14,472 bases of DNA from DASZTU01 sp035493835 (GCA_035493835.1 DATJHO010000148.1:1-14472); one strand, 5' to 3'. Numbered from the stretch's first letter, positions 1 through 7,425 are shown. Numbers and translations: made by a program. The notes: generated by a model not told the origin, from the sequence alone.

Positions 1-2249
1 GCCGAAGCGCCCGACGTGTCGTGGGTGTGGAAATGGATCGGCAGCCCGGTTTCCTGCATCAGGGTGTTGAACAACACCTTGGCCGCCTGCGGCTTCAGCA
101 GCCCCGCCATGTCCTTGAGGCCGAGCACATGGGCGCCCGCCGCCTCGAGCTCCTTGGCGAGCCCGACATAATATTTGAGATCGTACTTCGCGCGATCAGG
201 ATCGAGCAGGTCGCCCGTATAGCAGATGGCCCCCTCGCACACCTTGCCCGCCTCGAGCACGGCGTCCATCGAGACGCGCATGTTCTCGACCCAGTTGAGG
301 CAGTCGAAGATTCGGAAGATGTCGACCCCGCCTGCGGCCGCCTGGCGGACGAAGAATTTGACGACGTTGTCTGGGTAGTTGGTGTAGCCCACGCCGTTGC
401 TGCCGCGCAGCAGCATCTGGGTCAGGATGTTGGGCGCCCCGGCCCTGATGGCGGCGAGGCGCTCCCACGGGTCCTCGTTGAGGAAGCGCATGGAAACGTC
501 GAAGGTCGCCCCGCCCCAGCATTCGAGCGAGAACAGGTTCGGCAGCCCGTTGGCGTAGGCCTCGGCGATCCGGGTGATATCGAAGGAGCGCATGCGGGTC
601 GCGAGCAGGCTCTGGTGCGCGTCGCGCATGGTGGTGTCGGTGAACAGCACCCGGGTCTGTGCCTTCATCCAGCGGGCCAACCCCTCGGGCCCCTCGCGGT
701 CGAGCACCTGCCGGCTGCCCTCGATGAAAACCGGGGGCTCGAACTGGGGCACGATGGGTTCGGGCGCATTCGCCGGCGGCGGCGGCCGGTCGCGCACCTC
801 GGGATGGCCGTTGACGGTAACGTCGGCGATATAGGTCAAAAGCTTGGTGGCCCGGTCACGGCGCCGGCGGATGTCGAACAGCTCCGGCGTCGTGTCGATG
901 AACCGCGTGGTGTAGCGGTTAGTGACGAAATCCGGGTGGGTGATGATGTTTTCGAGGAAGGCGAGGTTGGTCTGGACGCCGCGGATACGGAACTCGCGGA
1001 GGGCGCGGTTCATGCGCGCGATCGCTTCCTCGGGCGTGGGGGCCCAGCAGGTGACCTTTTCGAGCAGGGGATCGTAGAAGCGGGTGATGATGGCGCCGGC
1101 ATAGGCGGTGCCCCCGTCCAGGCGCACGCCAAACCCGGTCGCCTCGCGATAGGCGGTGATCCGGCCGTAGTCGGGGATGAAGTTTTCTTCCGGATCCTCG
1201 GTGGTGATGCGGCACTGGATGGCATGGCCGTTGAGGCGGATATCTTCCTGCCTGGGCACGCCTGATTCCGGCGTGCCGATCACCGCGCCCTCGAGCAGGC
1301 GGATCTGCGCCTTGACGATGTCGATGCCGGTAACGACTTCGGTCACCGTATGCTCGACCTGGATGCGCGGGTTGACCTCGATGAAGTAGAACTTGTCGGT
1401 GTCGGCATCCATCAGGAATTCGACGGTGCCGGCGCCGCGATAATTCGCAGCCCGGCCCAGCCGCAGCGCCGCTTCGGTCAGCTCGGCGCGGACCTGTTCG
1501 GACAGGTACGGCGCCGGCGCACGCTCAACCACCTTTTGATTGCGCCGCTGCACCGAGCAATCACGCTCGAACAGGTGCACGAGGTTGCCGTGGTCGTCGC
1601 CGACGAGCTGCACCTCGACGTGGCGGGCGCGCTCGACCAGCTTTTCGAGATACATCTCGTCCTTGCCGAACGCGGCCTTGGCCTCGCGCTTGCCTTCGGA
1701 AACCTCGTGGCGCAGGTCGCCCTCGTTCATGATCCGGCGCATGCCGCGGCCGCCGCCGCCCCAGCTGGCCTTGAGCATCAGCGGATAGCCGATCCTGGCG
1801 GCCATCTTGGCGACTTCGTCGAGGTCGTCGGGCAGAGCCTCGGTTGCAGGCACCACCGGCACATTGCTGGCAATCGCCATGTTGCGGGCGGCGACCTTGT
1901 TGCCGAGGTCGCGCATGGTCTGCGCCCGCGGGCCGATAAAAATGATCCCGGCCTCGTCGCAGGCATCGGCGAATTCCGGGCTCTCCGACAACAGGCCGTA
2001 GCCGGGATGGATGGCGTCCGCCCCGGAGACGCGGGCGATGCGGATATATTCCTCGATCTGGAGGTACGCCTCGACCGGCCCCTTGCCCTTGCCGATGAGA
2101 TAAGCCTCGTCGGCCTTGAAGCGGTGCAAGGCAAGCTTGTCTTCCTCGGCATAGACCGCAACAGTCTTGAGCCCGAGTTCATTGGCCGCGCGGAACACCC
2201 GGATGGCGATCTCGCTGCGATTGGCGACCAGAATCTTCTTGATGGACAT
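1..2249 (-). CDS. pyc: Pyruvate carboxylase, 5' part (C-terminus beyond window)
   Basis: Makes oxaloacetate from pyruvate, bicarbonate and ATP using biotin (anaplerosis, cytoplasm). I translated the minus strand from the ATG at 2249: 749 codons stay open to the window edge; the full enzyme is about 1150 residues. The start MSIKKILVANRSEIAIR is the usual biotin carboxylase N-terminus. Visible: ATP-grasp glycine loop GGGGRGM (164-170), the segment FERDCSVQRRNQK (227-239), EVNPRIQVEHTVTE (291-304), a proline-rich linker near 488-508, then the carboxyltransferase domain with TDTTMRDAHQS (537-547), the LKDMAG loop holding the lysine that is carboxylated (K712) and the metal site HTHD (741-744). 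BC and CT domains on one chain separate it from acetyl-/propionyl-CoA carboxylase subunits. The biotinyl domain lies outside the window. No strong Shine-Dalgarno precedes the ATG. A 59-bp inverted repeat lies upstream. Confidence 0.97.
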   Translation of the reverse strand, partial: MSIKKILVANRSEIAIRVFRAANELGLKTVAVYAEEDKLALHRFKADEAYLIGKGKGPVEAYLQIEEYIRIARVSGADAIHPGYGLLSESPEFADACDEAGIIFIGPRAQTMRDLGNKVAARNMAIASNVPVVPATEALPDDLDEVAKMAARIGYPLMLKASWGGGGRGMRRIMNEGDLRHEVSEGKREAKAAFGKDEMYLEKLVERARHVEVQLVGDDHGNLVHLFERDCSVQRRNQKVVERAPAPYLSEQVRAELTEAALRLGRAANYRGAGTVEFLMDADTDKFYFIEVNPRIQVEHTVTEVVTGIDIVKAQIRLLEGAVIGTPESGVPRQEDIRLNGHAIQCRITTEDPEENFIPDYGRITAYREATGFGVRLDGGTAYAGAIITRFYDPLLEKVTCWAPTPEEAIARMNRALREFRIRGVQTNLAFLENIITHPDFVTNRYTTRFIDTTPELFDIRRRRDRATKLLTYIADVTVNGHPEVRDRPPPPANAPEPIVPQFEPPVFIEGSRQVLDREGPEGLARWMKAQTRVLFTDTTMRDAHQSLLATRMRSFDITRIAEAYANGLPNLFSLECWGGATFDVSMRFLNEDPWERLAAIRAGAPNILTQMLLRGSNGVGYTNYPDNVVKFFVRQAAAGGVDIFRIFDCLNWVENMRVSMDAVLEAGKVCEGAICYTGDLLDPDRAKYDLKYYVGLAKELEAAGAHVLGLKDMAGLLKPQAAKVLFNTLMQETGLPIHFHTHDTSGAS

Positions 2250-2341
2250 CGATGGAACCCGAGCAAGAGGGATTTCGTCGTGCTCGGGAAGCTCTCGAGC
2301 GATCGACACTCAACTCTGGGGCGTTCGCCACCCCGGTTGGT

Positions 2342-2400
2342 CTAGAGCGTTTCCAGGAAAAGTGGCTGCCACTTTTTCCTTAAACGATGAACGGCTCTAG
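2342..2400. repeat. Nested intergenic inverted repeat (CTAGAGC...GCTCTAG)
   Basis: The outer arms CTAGAGC (2342-2348) and GCTCTAG (2394-2400) are perfect inverse complements. Inside, AGGAAAAGTGGC (2355-2366) pairs with GCCACTTTTTCCT (2368-2380) around one base, with one extra T. It fills the gap between the rhodanese-like gene and pyc. Short dispersed repeats bounded by CTAGAGC and centred on an AAGTGG...CCACTT core are common between genes in Hyphomicrobiales; I assign it to that type from memory. The strong stem could end or attenuate transcription from the upstream gene, but there is no clean terminal U-run. Confidence 0.75.
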
Positions 2401-2418
2401 CCTCGACTTCGCGCGGCG

Positions 2419-2835
2419 CTATTTTTCGCCGAGGTGCCCAGCGAGGTGGCTCATATCGTAGCCGGCAGCCGCCGCTTCGGCGATGATGCGGTCAGCCGGC
2501 ACCTTGCCGGCCTGCGACAGCGCCCACAGCGTCGTCGAGCGCGTGCCGGAGCGGCAATAGCAGAACACCGGACCCTCGCTCGCCTCGAGCGCTTCCGTGG
2601 TCCTCTCGACCATGTCCGAGGAGACCCCGTCACGCCCGAGCGGAATATAGTGGTACACCAGCCCCGCGGCCTGGGCGGCCTGCTGGATGGCATCGCCCGT
2701 GGGCTGGCCCGGCTCCTCGCCGTCCGGCCGATTGTTGATGATGGTGGAAAAGCCCGCTGCCTTGAGCGTCGGGACGTCTTCTGGCCGGATCTGCGGGGAC
2801 ACGGTGACGTGCTGATTGATCCGCTTCAGTTCCAA
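2419..2835 (-). CDS. TIGR01244/DUF442-type sulfurtransferase/phosphatase-like protein
   Basis: A 138-residue protein of the small family related to the N-terminal part of Blh-type proteins, with a rhodanese/tyrosine-phosphatase-like fold. The signature INNRPDGEEPGQP (33-45) is visible, and the active-site loop CRSGTRS starts at C94. C94-x4-R99 is rhodanese loop length rather than the C-x5-R of phosphatases, so sulfur transfer or persulfide handling is the better guess; the true substrate is unknown. Start choice: the open frame continues upstream to 2913, but TTG at 2835 has AGGAG seven bases before it and gives MELKRINQHVTVSPQI, the usual N-terminus of the family; the extra 26 residues look non-coding. 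It sits 102 bases downstream of the GGDEF-EAL gene on the same strand. Orthologues are often found near sulfide or metallo-hydrolase genes, but none is present here. Confidence 0.88.
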   Translation of the reverse strand: MELKRINQHVTVSPQIRPEDVPTLKAAGFSTIINNRPDGEEPGQPTGDAIQQAAQAAGLVYHYIPLGRDGVSSDMVERTTEALEASEGPVFCYCRSGTRSTTLWALSQAGKVPADRIIAEAAAAGYDMSHLAGHLGEK

Positions 2836-2842
2836 CTCGTAT

Positions 2843-2847
2843 CTCCT
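2843..2847 (-). promoter_or_regulatory. Shine-Dalgarno AGGAG that sets a TTG start
   Basis: On the minus strand AGGAG is followed by seven bases and then TTG at 2835-2833. No comparable site precedes the ATG at 2913. Together with the family N-terminus this decides the start of the rhodanese-like gene. Confidence 0.75.
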
Positions 2848-2937
2848 GCTGAACCCGCTGGTCTGGGCATTCCCGTTCGCGTCTTTATACGCATGGGCGC
2901 ACCGGCTCCGCAACTGTCCGGCAGGCAGGCTGGGGCC

Positions 2938-4506
2938 TCAGGCCGCGGCGAGGGAATTGCCGACGAGGGCCCGCACCGAGCCGGGCCGGCCGAGAAGATA
3001 CCCCTGGACCGCATCGCAGCCGATTTGCCGCAGGGTGTCGAGCTGCTCCTGGGTTTCGACGCCCTCGGCGATGACCTCGATGTCTAGCGCCTGGGCGATA
3101 TCGCACAGCGCCGAAATGATTGCCCTGTCGGCGCGGCCGCTCTTGAGGTGCGCCACATAGCTGCGGTCGATCTTGATGACGTTGAAGGCAAAGCTGCGCA
3201 GATATTCGAGGCTGGCGTGGCCGGCCCCGAAATCGTCGATGGCGATTTTCACCCCGAAGCGAGTGAGCGCCGTCAGATTTTCGGTTTCGACCCCACCCGT
3301 CTTCATCAGGATGTTTTCGGTGATCTCGACGATGATGCGGTCGCCCGAAATGTTTGCCTCGTCGAGGATCGCGGCAAAGCTCGCGGCAAAACCGGGCCGG
3401 CGGAGCTGTACGGGCGACACGTTGACCGCGATCGGCACGCCGAGCAGCTTGAGGTCGGCGCACACCTGGCGCAGGACGACCTCACCGAGGCGATCGATGA
3501 TGTCGCTCTGTTCGGCGATCGGGATGAACTCGGAAGGCGCAATGGTGCCGCGATGGCAATGCTGCCAGCGGACCAGCGCCTCGTAGGATTTGAGCTTCAT
3601 CCCATCGATGCTGTAGACGGGCTGATAGACGACCTTGATCTCGTTGAGCAGCAACGCCGCGCGCAGTTCGCGCTGCACGAAGCGATTGTGACGCTCGTCC
3701 ACCAGCATGTCGGGGTCATAACCCACCACCATCGAGCGGCCGCTGCGCTTGCCGCAATAAAGGGCAAGGTCGGCGCGGGACATCAATTCATCGACATTGG
3801 TCGCATCGTCCGGCGCCAGCGCCACGCCAACCGTGGCCGAGATGCGCGTCACGTGCTCACGAATCTTGACCTCCTGACGCAGGGCCTCAAGGATCCGCTC
3901 GGCCAGGCGCGTCAGTGCCTGCTTGCTGTCCTGCCCGATCAGGGCAACGCCGAACTCGTCGCCGCCCAGCCGGCCGATCACCGCATCAGGCGCGAGCCGA
4001 CGGATGGTCGCCGTCAGATGGACGAGCGCGGCATCGCCCGCCGCATGGCCGTGGCCGTCATTGAGCGCCTTGAGATGATCCATGTCGACATGGAAATACC
4101 CCACCGGCATGCTGGAGCCGCGATGCACGCGCTCGTTCAGCGTGGCGAGAAAATAGGACCGCGTATAGGCCCCGGTCAGCGCGTCGCGCTGCGCGGAATC
4201 AATCACCCGGCGGCTTTCCTCATCGGCCCTGGCCACTCGCTTGCGCATCGTCCGGTAGCCATTGCGCCAGAGCAGCAGCAAAACGGCCAGGGCGACCGCC
4301 GAGACAGCGCTGAACCAGACCAGCCGGCCATGCCCGGTAGCCGACACGACCAACGCGGCTGCATTCACCAGCAACGCTGCGCCAGCCAACGCCGCACAGA
4401 TCGCCGATACCCGGCGATAGCTGGCCAGCATGCTGTCGAGGGAGGATTGGCTACGCATCTGTTCTGGATGCCCCAGTGGCCGGGTTTCTATTGGGCGGAA
4501 ACTCAC
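2938..4506 (-). CDS. Membrane GGDEF-EAL protein (c-di-GMP synthesis/breakdown)
   Basis: 522 residues. Two membrane helices (about 35-57 and 62-80) with a five-residue outside loop anchor a cytoplasmic GGDEF and then an EAL domain; there is no large sensor domain. GGDEF half: DMDHLKALND (141-150) and an intact GGDEF (181-185). The allosteric RxxD site expected nine to six residues before it is APDA, so product inhibition is probably lost. EAL half: EAL (309-311), N362, E394, D424-D425 (DDFGAGH), K445, E481 and Q501, the complete metal and catalytic set of active phosphodiesterases. It may be bifunctional; net phosphodiesterase activity is my guess from the complete EAL set. Start: GTG at 4506 lacks a clear Shine-Dalgarno; ATG at 4458 would keep both helices (506 residues) and cannot be excluded. 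Nearby genes give no clue to the pathway controlled. Confidence 0.93.
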   Translation of the reverse strand: MSFRPIETRPLGHPEQMRSQSSLDSMLASYRRVSAICAALAGAALLVNAAALVVSATGHGRLVWFSAVSAVALAVLLLLWRNGYRTMRKRVARADEESRRVIDSAQRDALTGAYTRSYFLATLNERVHRGSSMPVGYFHVDMDHLKALNDGHGHAAGDAALVHLTATIRRLAPDAVIGRLGGDEFGVALIGQDSKQALTRLAERILEALRQEVKIREHVTRISATVGVALAPDDATNVDELMSRADLALYCGKRSGRSMVVGYDPDMLVDERHNRFVQRELRAALLLNEIKVVYQPVYSIDGMKLKSYEALVRWQHCHRGTIAPSEFIPIAEQSDIIDRLGEVVLRQVCADLKLLGVPIAVNVSPVQLRRPGFAASFAAILDEANISGDRIIVEITENILMKTGGVETENLTALTRFGVKIAIDDFGAGHASLEYLRSFAFNVIKIDRSYVAHLKSGRADRAIISALCDIAQALDIEVIAEGVETQEQLDTLRQIGCDAVQGYLLGRPGSVRALVGNSLAAA

Positions 4507-4519
4507 ACACCCGATGTTA

Positions 4520-4545
4520 AAAAACCTTGAGCGCCGGAGGTTTTT
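4520..4545. repeat. AAAAACCT-N10-AGGTTTTT inverted repeat before GGDEF-EAL gene
   Basis: Perfect 8-base arms at 4520-4527 and 4538-4545 around a 10-base centre, 14 bases upstream of the GTG start and inside the likely 5' leader. It could be an operator or a weak terminator for the gene at 4683. On the minus strand the second arm runs into a short T-tract. Confidence 0.5.
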
Positions 4546-4608
4546 CTACTTCCGTTAAATAGTTTTGGCGGCCGGCCGGACCTACTAGGGCCGAGTCCTT
4601 ACGATAAC

Positions 4609-4614
4609 ATTATA
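4609..4614 (-). promoter_or_regulatory. Possible -10 (TATAAT) for the GGDEF-EAL gene
   Basis: An exact TATAAT on the minus strand in an otherwise GC-rich 176-base gap. It would start transcription near 4602, giving a leader of about 95 bases that contains the inverted repeat at 4520-4545. No good -35 hexamer is found 16-18 bases upstream, so this is tentative. Confidence 0.35.
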
Positions 4615-4682
4615 GTTCGCGACGGGAGCCTGGCCGCCAGCCGATCCTCCGGCAATGGCCAATAAAGCGCTAATGTTCACCC

Positions 4683-5813
4683 TTAATTTCCTGTGTCAGC
4701 CCCGGAGGGCCGGGCAGAAGTTCCTACCCATCGCTGCCAGATGTCCTGCCGCTCAGCGACGAACCGGTCGGCTACCCCTTCCACGGTCGCGTTCGGCTCG
4801 TTGAGCTGGGCCAGGAGCTTGTCCATCTCGGCCAGGGGCATCTGGGCCCGCTGGAAATAGGCCGCCACCTCCGGCGCGCCGGTGAACACCCATTGGGCCA
4901 GCGCGATCACCACCGGCTCGGGCGCAAAGCTCGACGGCTTGGGGTCGGCACAAGCCCTTTTGGCGAGGCAGACGAAATCGTCCTTGCTGTAGGGCCCGAG
5001 ATCGACCGGCCTGATGGCGAGCTGGGCAAATGTCGCGTTGGGCTGCCAATAGTAAAAGAGGATGGGCTGCTTGCGGCTGACCGCGGCGGCGATGGTCTGG
5101 TCGAGATCATACCGGTTCTTCGGCTCGGTAACATCGAAGAGCTTGTCCAGCCCCTCGGCCTTGAGCAGGTTGCGGTTGATGATCGCGCAGCCCCAATCGG
5201 CCGGGCAGGAGACGAACACCGCTTTGTCCGCTCCCGGCTCGGCAAACAGCTTCCAGTCGTCCTTGAGCGCTGTGACCGATTTCAGCTCCGGGTGGGCAGC
5301 TATCACGTAATCGGGCACGTACCAGCCTTCGAACTGGCTTTCGGCATAGCTCAGCCCCACCTGCCTGAGTTTCTGGTCCTTGATCGCCTGGTTCCACTGG
5401 TCGGCGGCACGCGAAATCCACATCTCCGGCGCAACGGCCGGTTGCCCGGTCTGCGCCATGCCGATGATCGCCGGCGCGAGATCGCTCGGCAGGACCTGCA
5501 CCGTGCAGCCGAACTCAGCCTTGAGGATGCGGGCATGGATTTCGGCAAGCAGCGCGGCAGACGGCCAGGCCATCCGCGCGATGGTAATGGCTTGCCTGCC
5601 GCAGGGCGGGGGGACCGACTGGTCGTCGACGCCGGTCGCTGCGTCCCCGGCGCCACCGTTGTCTTCCGCGCCGCCCCCGCTCGCATCTGGAGCCATGAGG
5701 TTGGTCACGTCCGGGGTTTTCAGCGGCGGCGCCTGCTGGGCGGAGGCGGCGCTCGCGAGGGCCATCCCCAGCATGGCGGCGACAAGCAGCGGACGGGCGA
5801 ACGGGAAGCGCAA
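4683..5813 (-). CDS. Orphan glycine-betaine-type (OpuAC family) periplasmic binding protein
   Basis: Resembles substrate-binding proteins of glycine betaine/choline ABC importers. Counting from TTG at 5813 it has 376 residues. A 25-residue signal peptide (MRFPFARPLLVAAMLG... cut after ASA) is followed by an Ala/Gly/Asp-rich linker (about 40-66) and the binding domain. PEMWISRAADQW (129-140) and FYYWQPNATFAQ (253-264) resemble the usual betaine-box regions, with several tryptophans that could form an aromatic cage. Six cysteines (C71, C103, C203, C209, C282, C288) could form three disulfides. Start: the frame is open to a GTG at 5864 (393 residues), but that has no Shine-Dalgarno and lengthens the signal peptide to 42; the TTG has GGAG eight bases upstream. 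No permease or ATPase of this class is adjacent, so it either joins a distant transporter or only senses its ligand. The ligand is not determined; quaternary amines are most likely. Confidence 0.85.
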   Translation of the reverse strand: MRFPFARPLLVAAMLGMALASAASAQQAPPLKTPDVTNLMAPDASGGGAEDNGGAGDAATGVDDQSVPPPCGRQAITIARMAWPSAALLAEIHARILKAEFGCTVQVLPSDLAPAIIGMAQTGQPAVAPEMWISRAADQWNQAIKDQKLRQVGLSYAESQFEGWYVPDYVIAAHPELKSVTALKDDWKLFAEPGADKAVFVSCPADWGCAIINRNLLKAEGLDKLFDVTEPKNRYDLDQTIAAAVSRKQPILFYYWQPNATFAQLAIRPVDLGPYSKDDFVCLAKRACADPKPSSFAPEPVVIALAQWVFTGAPEVAAYFQRAQMPLAEMDKLLAQLNEPNATVEGVADRFVAERQDIWQRWVGTSARPSGADTGN

Positions 5814-5821
5814 GGCGGAGG

Positions 5822-5825
5822 CTCC
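5822..5825 (-). promoter_or_regulatory. Shine-Dalgarno GGAG supporting a TTG start
   Basis: GGAG on the minus strand lies eight bases before TTG (5813-5811), the start that gives a compact signal peptide. The alternative GTG at 5864 has nothing comparable. Confidence 0.5.
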
Positions 5826-5881
5826 GGCGGGGATGGAGGACGGCCGAGCTTGGCAAAATGCCACCGCTTAGGCAACAACGC

Positions 5882-5916
5882 GTCACTTGCCTAAAACGCA
5901 ATCAAATCCAAGTGAC
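5882..5916. promoter_or_regulatory. Inverted repeat GTCACTTG-N19-CAAGTGAC between divergent genes
   Basis: Perfect 8-base arms at 5882-5889 and 5909-5916, with centres 27 bases apart, in the AT-richer part of the region shared by the two divergent binding-protein genes. This is the shape and place of a regulator site acting on one or both genes. No regulator gene is adjacent and I could not place a convincing -35/-10 pair beside it. Confidence 0.45.
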
Positions 5917-5958
5917 TCGGGTTCACAAACATGTAAATGATTGGCCCGGCGGGGCGCC

Positions 5959-5972
5959 CGGGAGCGCTCCCG
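5959..5972. repeat. 14-bp perfect palindrome in the livJ-like leader
   Basis: CGGGAGCGCTCCCG is fully self-complementary. It lies 77 bases before the ATG at 6050. A second small stem, TTGGC (5999-6003) with GCCAA (6009-6013), follows. Together they suggest a structured mRNA leader or a protein-binding site. Confidence 0.5.
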
Positions 5973-6049
5973 AGGCGTCGTTGCTACCCGAAGGAAGATT
6001 GGCGGCAAGCCAACTCAGGCGGGCAGCAATTCACAACAGAGGGACACTG

Positions 6050-7255
6050 ATGACTCTTGCGAAGTTTTTCATGACTGCAGTGGCCGCTTCGGCCCTTGTT
6101 GCAGTCGCGCCGGCCTATGCCGATGACGTCAAGCTCGGCTTTCTCGGCGGCTTCACCGGCCCGATCGAAAGCCTGACGCCGCCAATCTTCAACGGTGCCA
6201 AGCTCGCCGTCCAGGAGGTCAACGACCAGGGTGGCATTCTCGGCGGCGGCAAGCTGACGATCGATTCCGCCGACGGCGCCTGCGATGCGTCCGCGGCCGG
6301 CAACGCCGCCGACAAGCTGATCAACACCTCGCAGGTGGTGGCGGTCGTGGGCGGCCTCTGCACCGGCGAAACCATCGGCGGCTTCAACGCTGCCGGCAAG
6401 TCGGGCAATGTGGTGTTCGTGTCCCCGGCGTCCTCGGCCCCGGCGCTGACCACGCTCGCCGACAACGACCTCGTCTTCCGCACCACCCCGTCCGACGCGC
6501 TCCAGGGCGTGCGCATGGCCAAGCTGCTGGTCGACAAGGGCATCAAGGACGTGGTCGTCACTTACGTGAACAACGACTACGGCAAGGGCCTCAACGACGC
6601 CTTCACCGCTGCCTACAAGGCCGATGGCGGCCAGGTGCAGGCGGACGTGTCGCATGAGGACAGCAAGGCCGATTACCGCGCCGAACTGGGCCAACTGGCC
6701 GGCGCCGGCAGCCAGAACCTCGTGATCCTCGCCTATGCCAATTCCTCGGGCCACACCATCCTGCAGCAGGCGGTCGAGGCCGGCGACTTCAAGGTCTATG
6801 TCGGCGGCGACGGCATGGTTGGCGACGCGCTGACCAAGGGCATCGATCCCGCCGCGGTCGAGGGCATGCTCGCGACCCGCGCCGGCACGCCGTCGGGTGC
6901 TGGCACCGACGCCTTCAACAAGCTCGCGGCAGCCGCCAAGGTCGATCCGAACGGCACCTATGTGCCGCAGGCCTATGACGCCGCCTTCATGCTGGCCCTC
7001 GCCATCGAAAAGAACGGCTCGACCAAGCGCGACGGCCTCTCCAAGGCGCTGCGCGCCATCTCCAGCGGCCAGGGCGACACCATTCTGCCGGGCGAGTGGA
7101 CCAAGGCCGTGGCCGACATCAAGGCCGGCAAGGACATCAACTACGAGGGCGCCGGCGGTTCGCTCAAGTTCGACAAACATGGCGACGTCGACGGCGTCAT
7201 CAACTACCTGACGGTCAAGAACGGCGCCTTCGTCGATCAGGGCGCCGTCGAGTAA
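6050..7255 (+). CDS. LivJ-like branched-chain amino-acid periplasmic binding protein
   Basis: 401 residues, Peripla_BP_6 (type I periplasmic binding) family. A 24-residue signal peptide ends AYA before DDVKLGFLGGFTG. The mature part shows the family landmarks: GAKLAVQEVNDQGGILGG, VVAVVGGLCTGET, VFVSPASSAP, VFRTTPSD, YVNNDYGKGL and, near the end, a YVPQAYDAAF segment. It captures an amino acid or related small molecule in the periplasm and hands it to an ABC permease. The natural partner is livGFHM at 9325-13506 on the other strand. The exact ligand cannot be read from the sequence; this family also binds amides, urea and aromatic acids. ATG at 6050 was chosen because AGAGGG sits six bases before it and it begins the signal peptide; the frame is open further upstream (from 5858) but that part is non-coding leader. 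Followed by a strong terminator. Confidence 0.93.
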   Translation: MTLAKFFMTAVAASALVAVAPAYADDVKLGFLGGFTGPIESLTPPIFNGAKLAVQEVNDQGGILGGGKLTIDSADGACDASAAGNAADKLINTSQVVAVVGGLCTGETIGGFNAAGKSGNVVFVSPASSAPALTTLADNDLVFRTTPSDALQGVRMAKLLVDKGIKDVVVTYVNNDYGKGLNDAFTAAYKADGGQVQADVSHEDSKADYRAELGQLAGAGSQNLVILAYANSSGHTILQQAVEAGDFKVYVGGDGMVGDALTKGIDPAAVEGMLATRAGTPSGAGTDAFNKLAAAAKVDPNGTYVPQAYDAAFMLALAIEKNGSTKRDGLSKALRAISSGQGDTILPGEWTKAVADIKAGKDINYEGAGGSLKFDKHGDVDGVINYLTVKNGAFVDQGAVE

Positions 7256-7281
7256 GATTTCGACCTATCGCGGAACGTTTG

Positions 7282-7308
7282 AGCCCGGGCCAAGCGCCCG
7301 GGCTTTTT
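7282..7308 (+). terminator. Rho-independent terminator of the livJ-like gene
   Basis: AGCCCGGGC (7282-7290), loop CAAGC, GCCCGGGCT (7296-7304), with T continuing to 7308: a perfect 9-bp GC-rich stem plus a T-run, 26 bases after the stop codon. Confidence 0.9.
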
Positions 7309-7391
7309 GTTTTCGGGACCTTGATCCATTTCGAGGGACCTGCCGCCCGCTCGGCGACCTCATAGGCCGAAGCTTTGCTGGCACGCCGTAA

Positions 7392-7425
7392 AACGGAGAT
7401 TCCCGCCTTCGCGGGAATCTCCGTT
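7392..7425. repeat. REP-like perfect hairpin (15-bp arms, CTTC loop)
   Basis: AACGGAGATTCCCGC (7392-7406) pairs perfectly with its inverse complement at 7411-7425. The core ATTCCCGC-CTTC-GCGGGAAT matches a motif that recurs between genes in many proteobacteria, usually as a dispersed repeat. No T-run follows, so it is not a standard terminator. It separates the livJ-like transcription unit from the SDR promoter. Confidence 0.75.

Noticed and set aside
21..1265. 414-residue open frame on the plus strand
   Set aside because: It is antisense to pyruvate carboxylase, whose minus-strand translation is unmistakable throughout. The frame is open because of GC-rich codon bias.
3148..4530. 460-residue plus-strand open frame
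   Set aside because: Antisense to the GGDEF-EAL gene; its composition is His/Asp/Arg-rich with no family motif.
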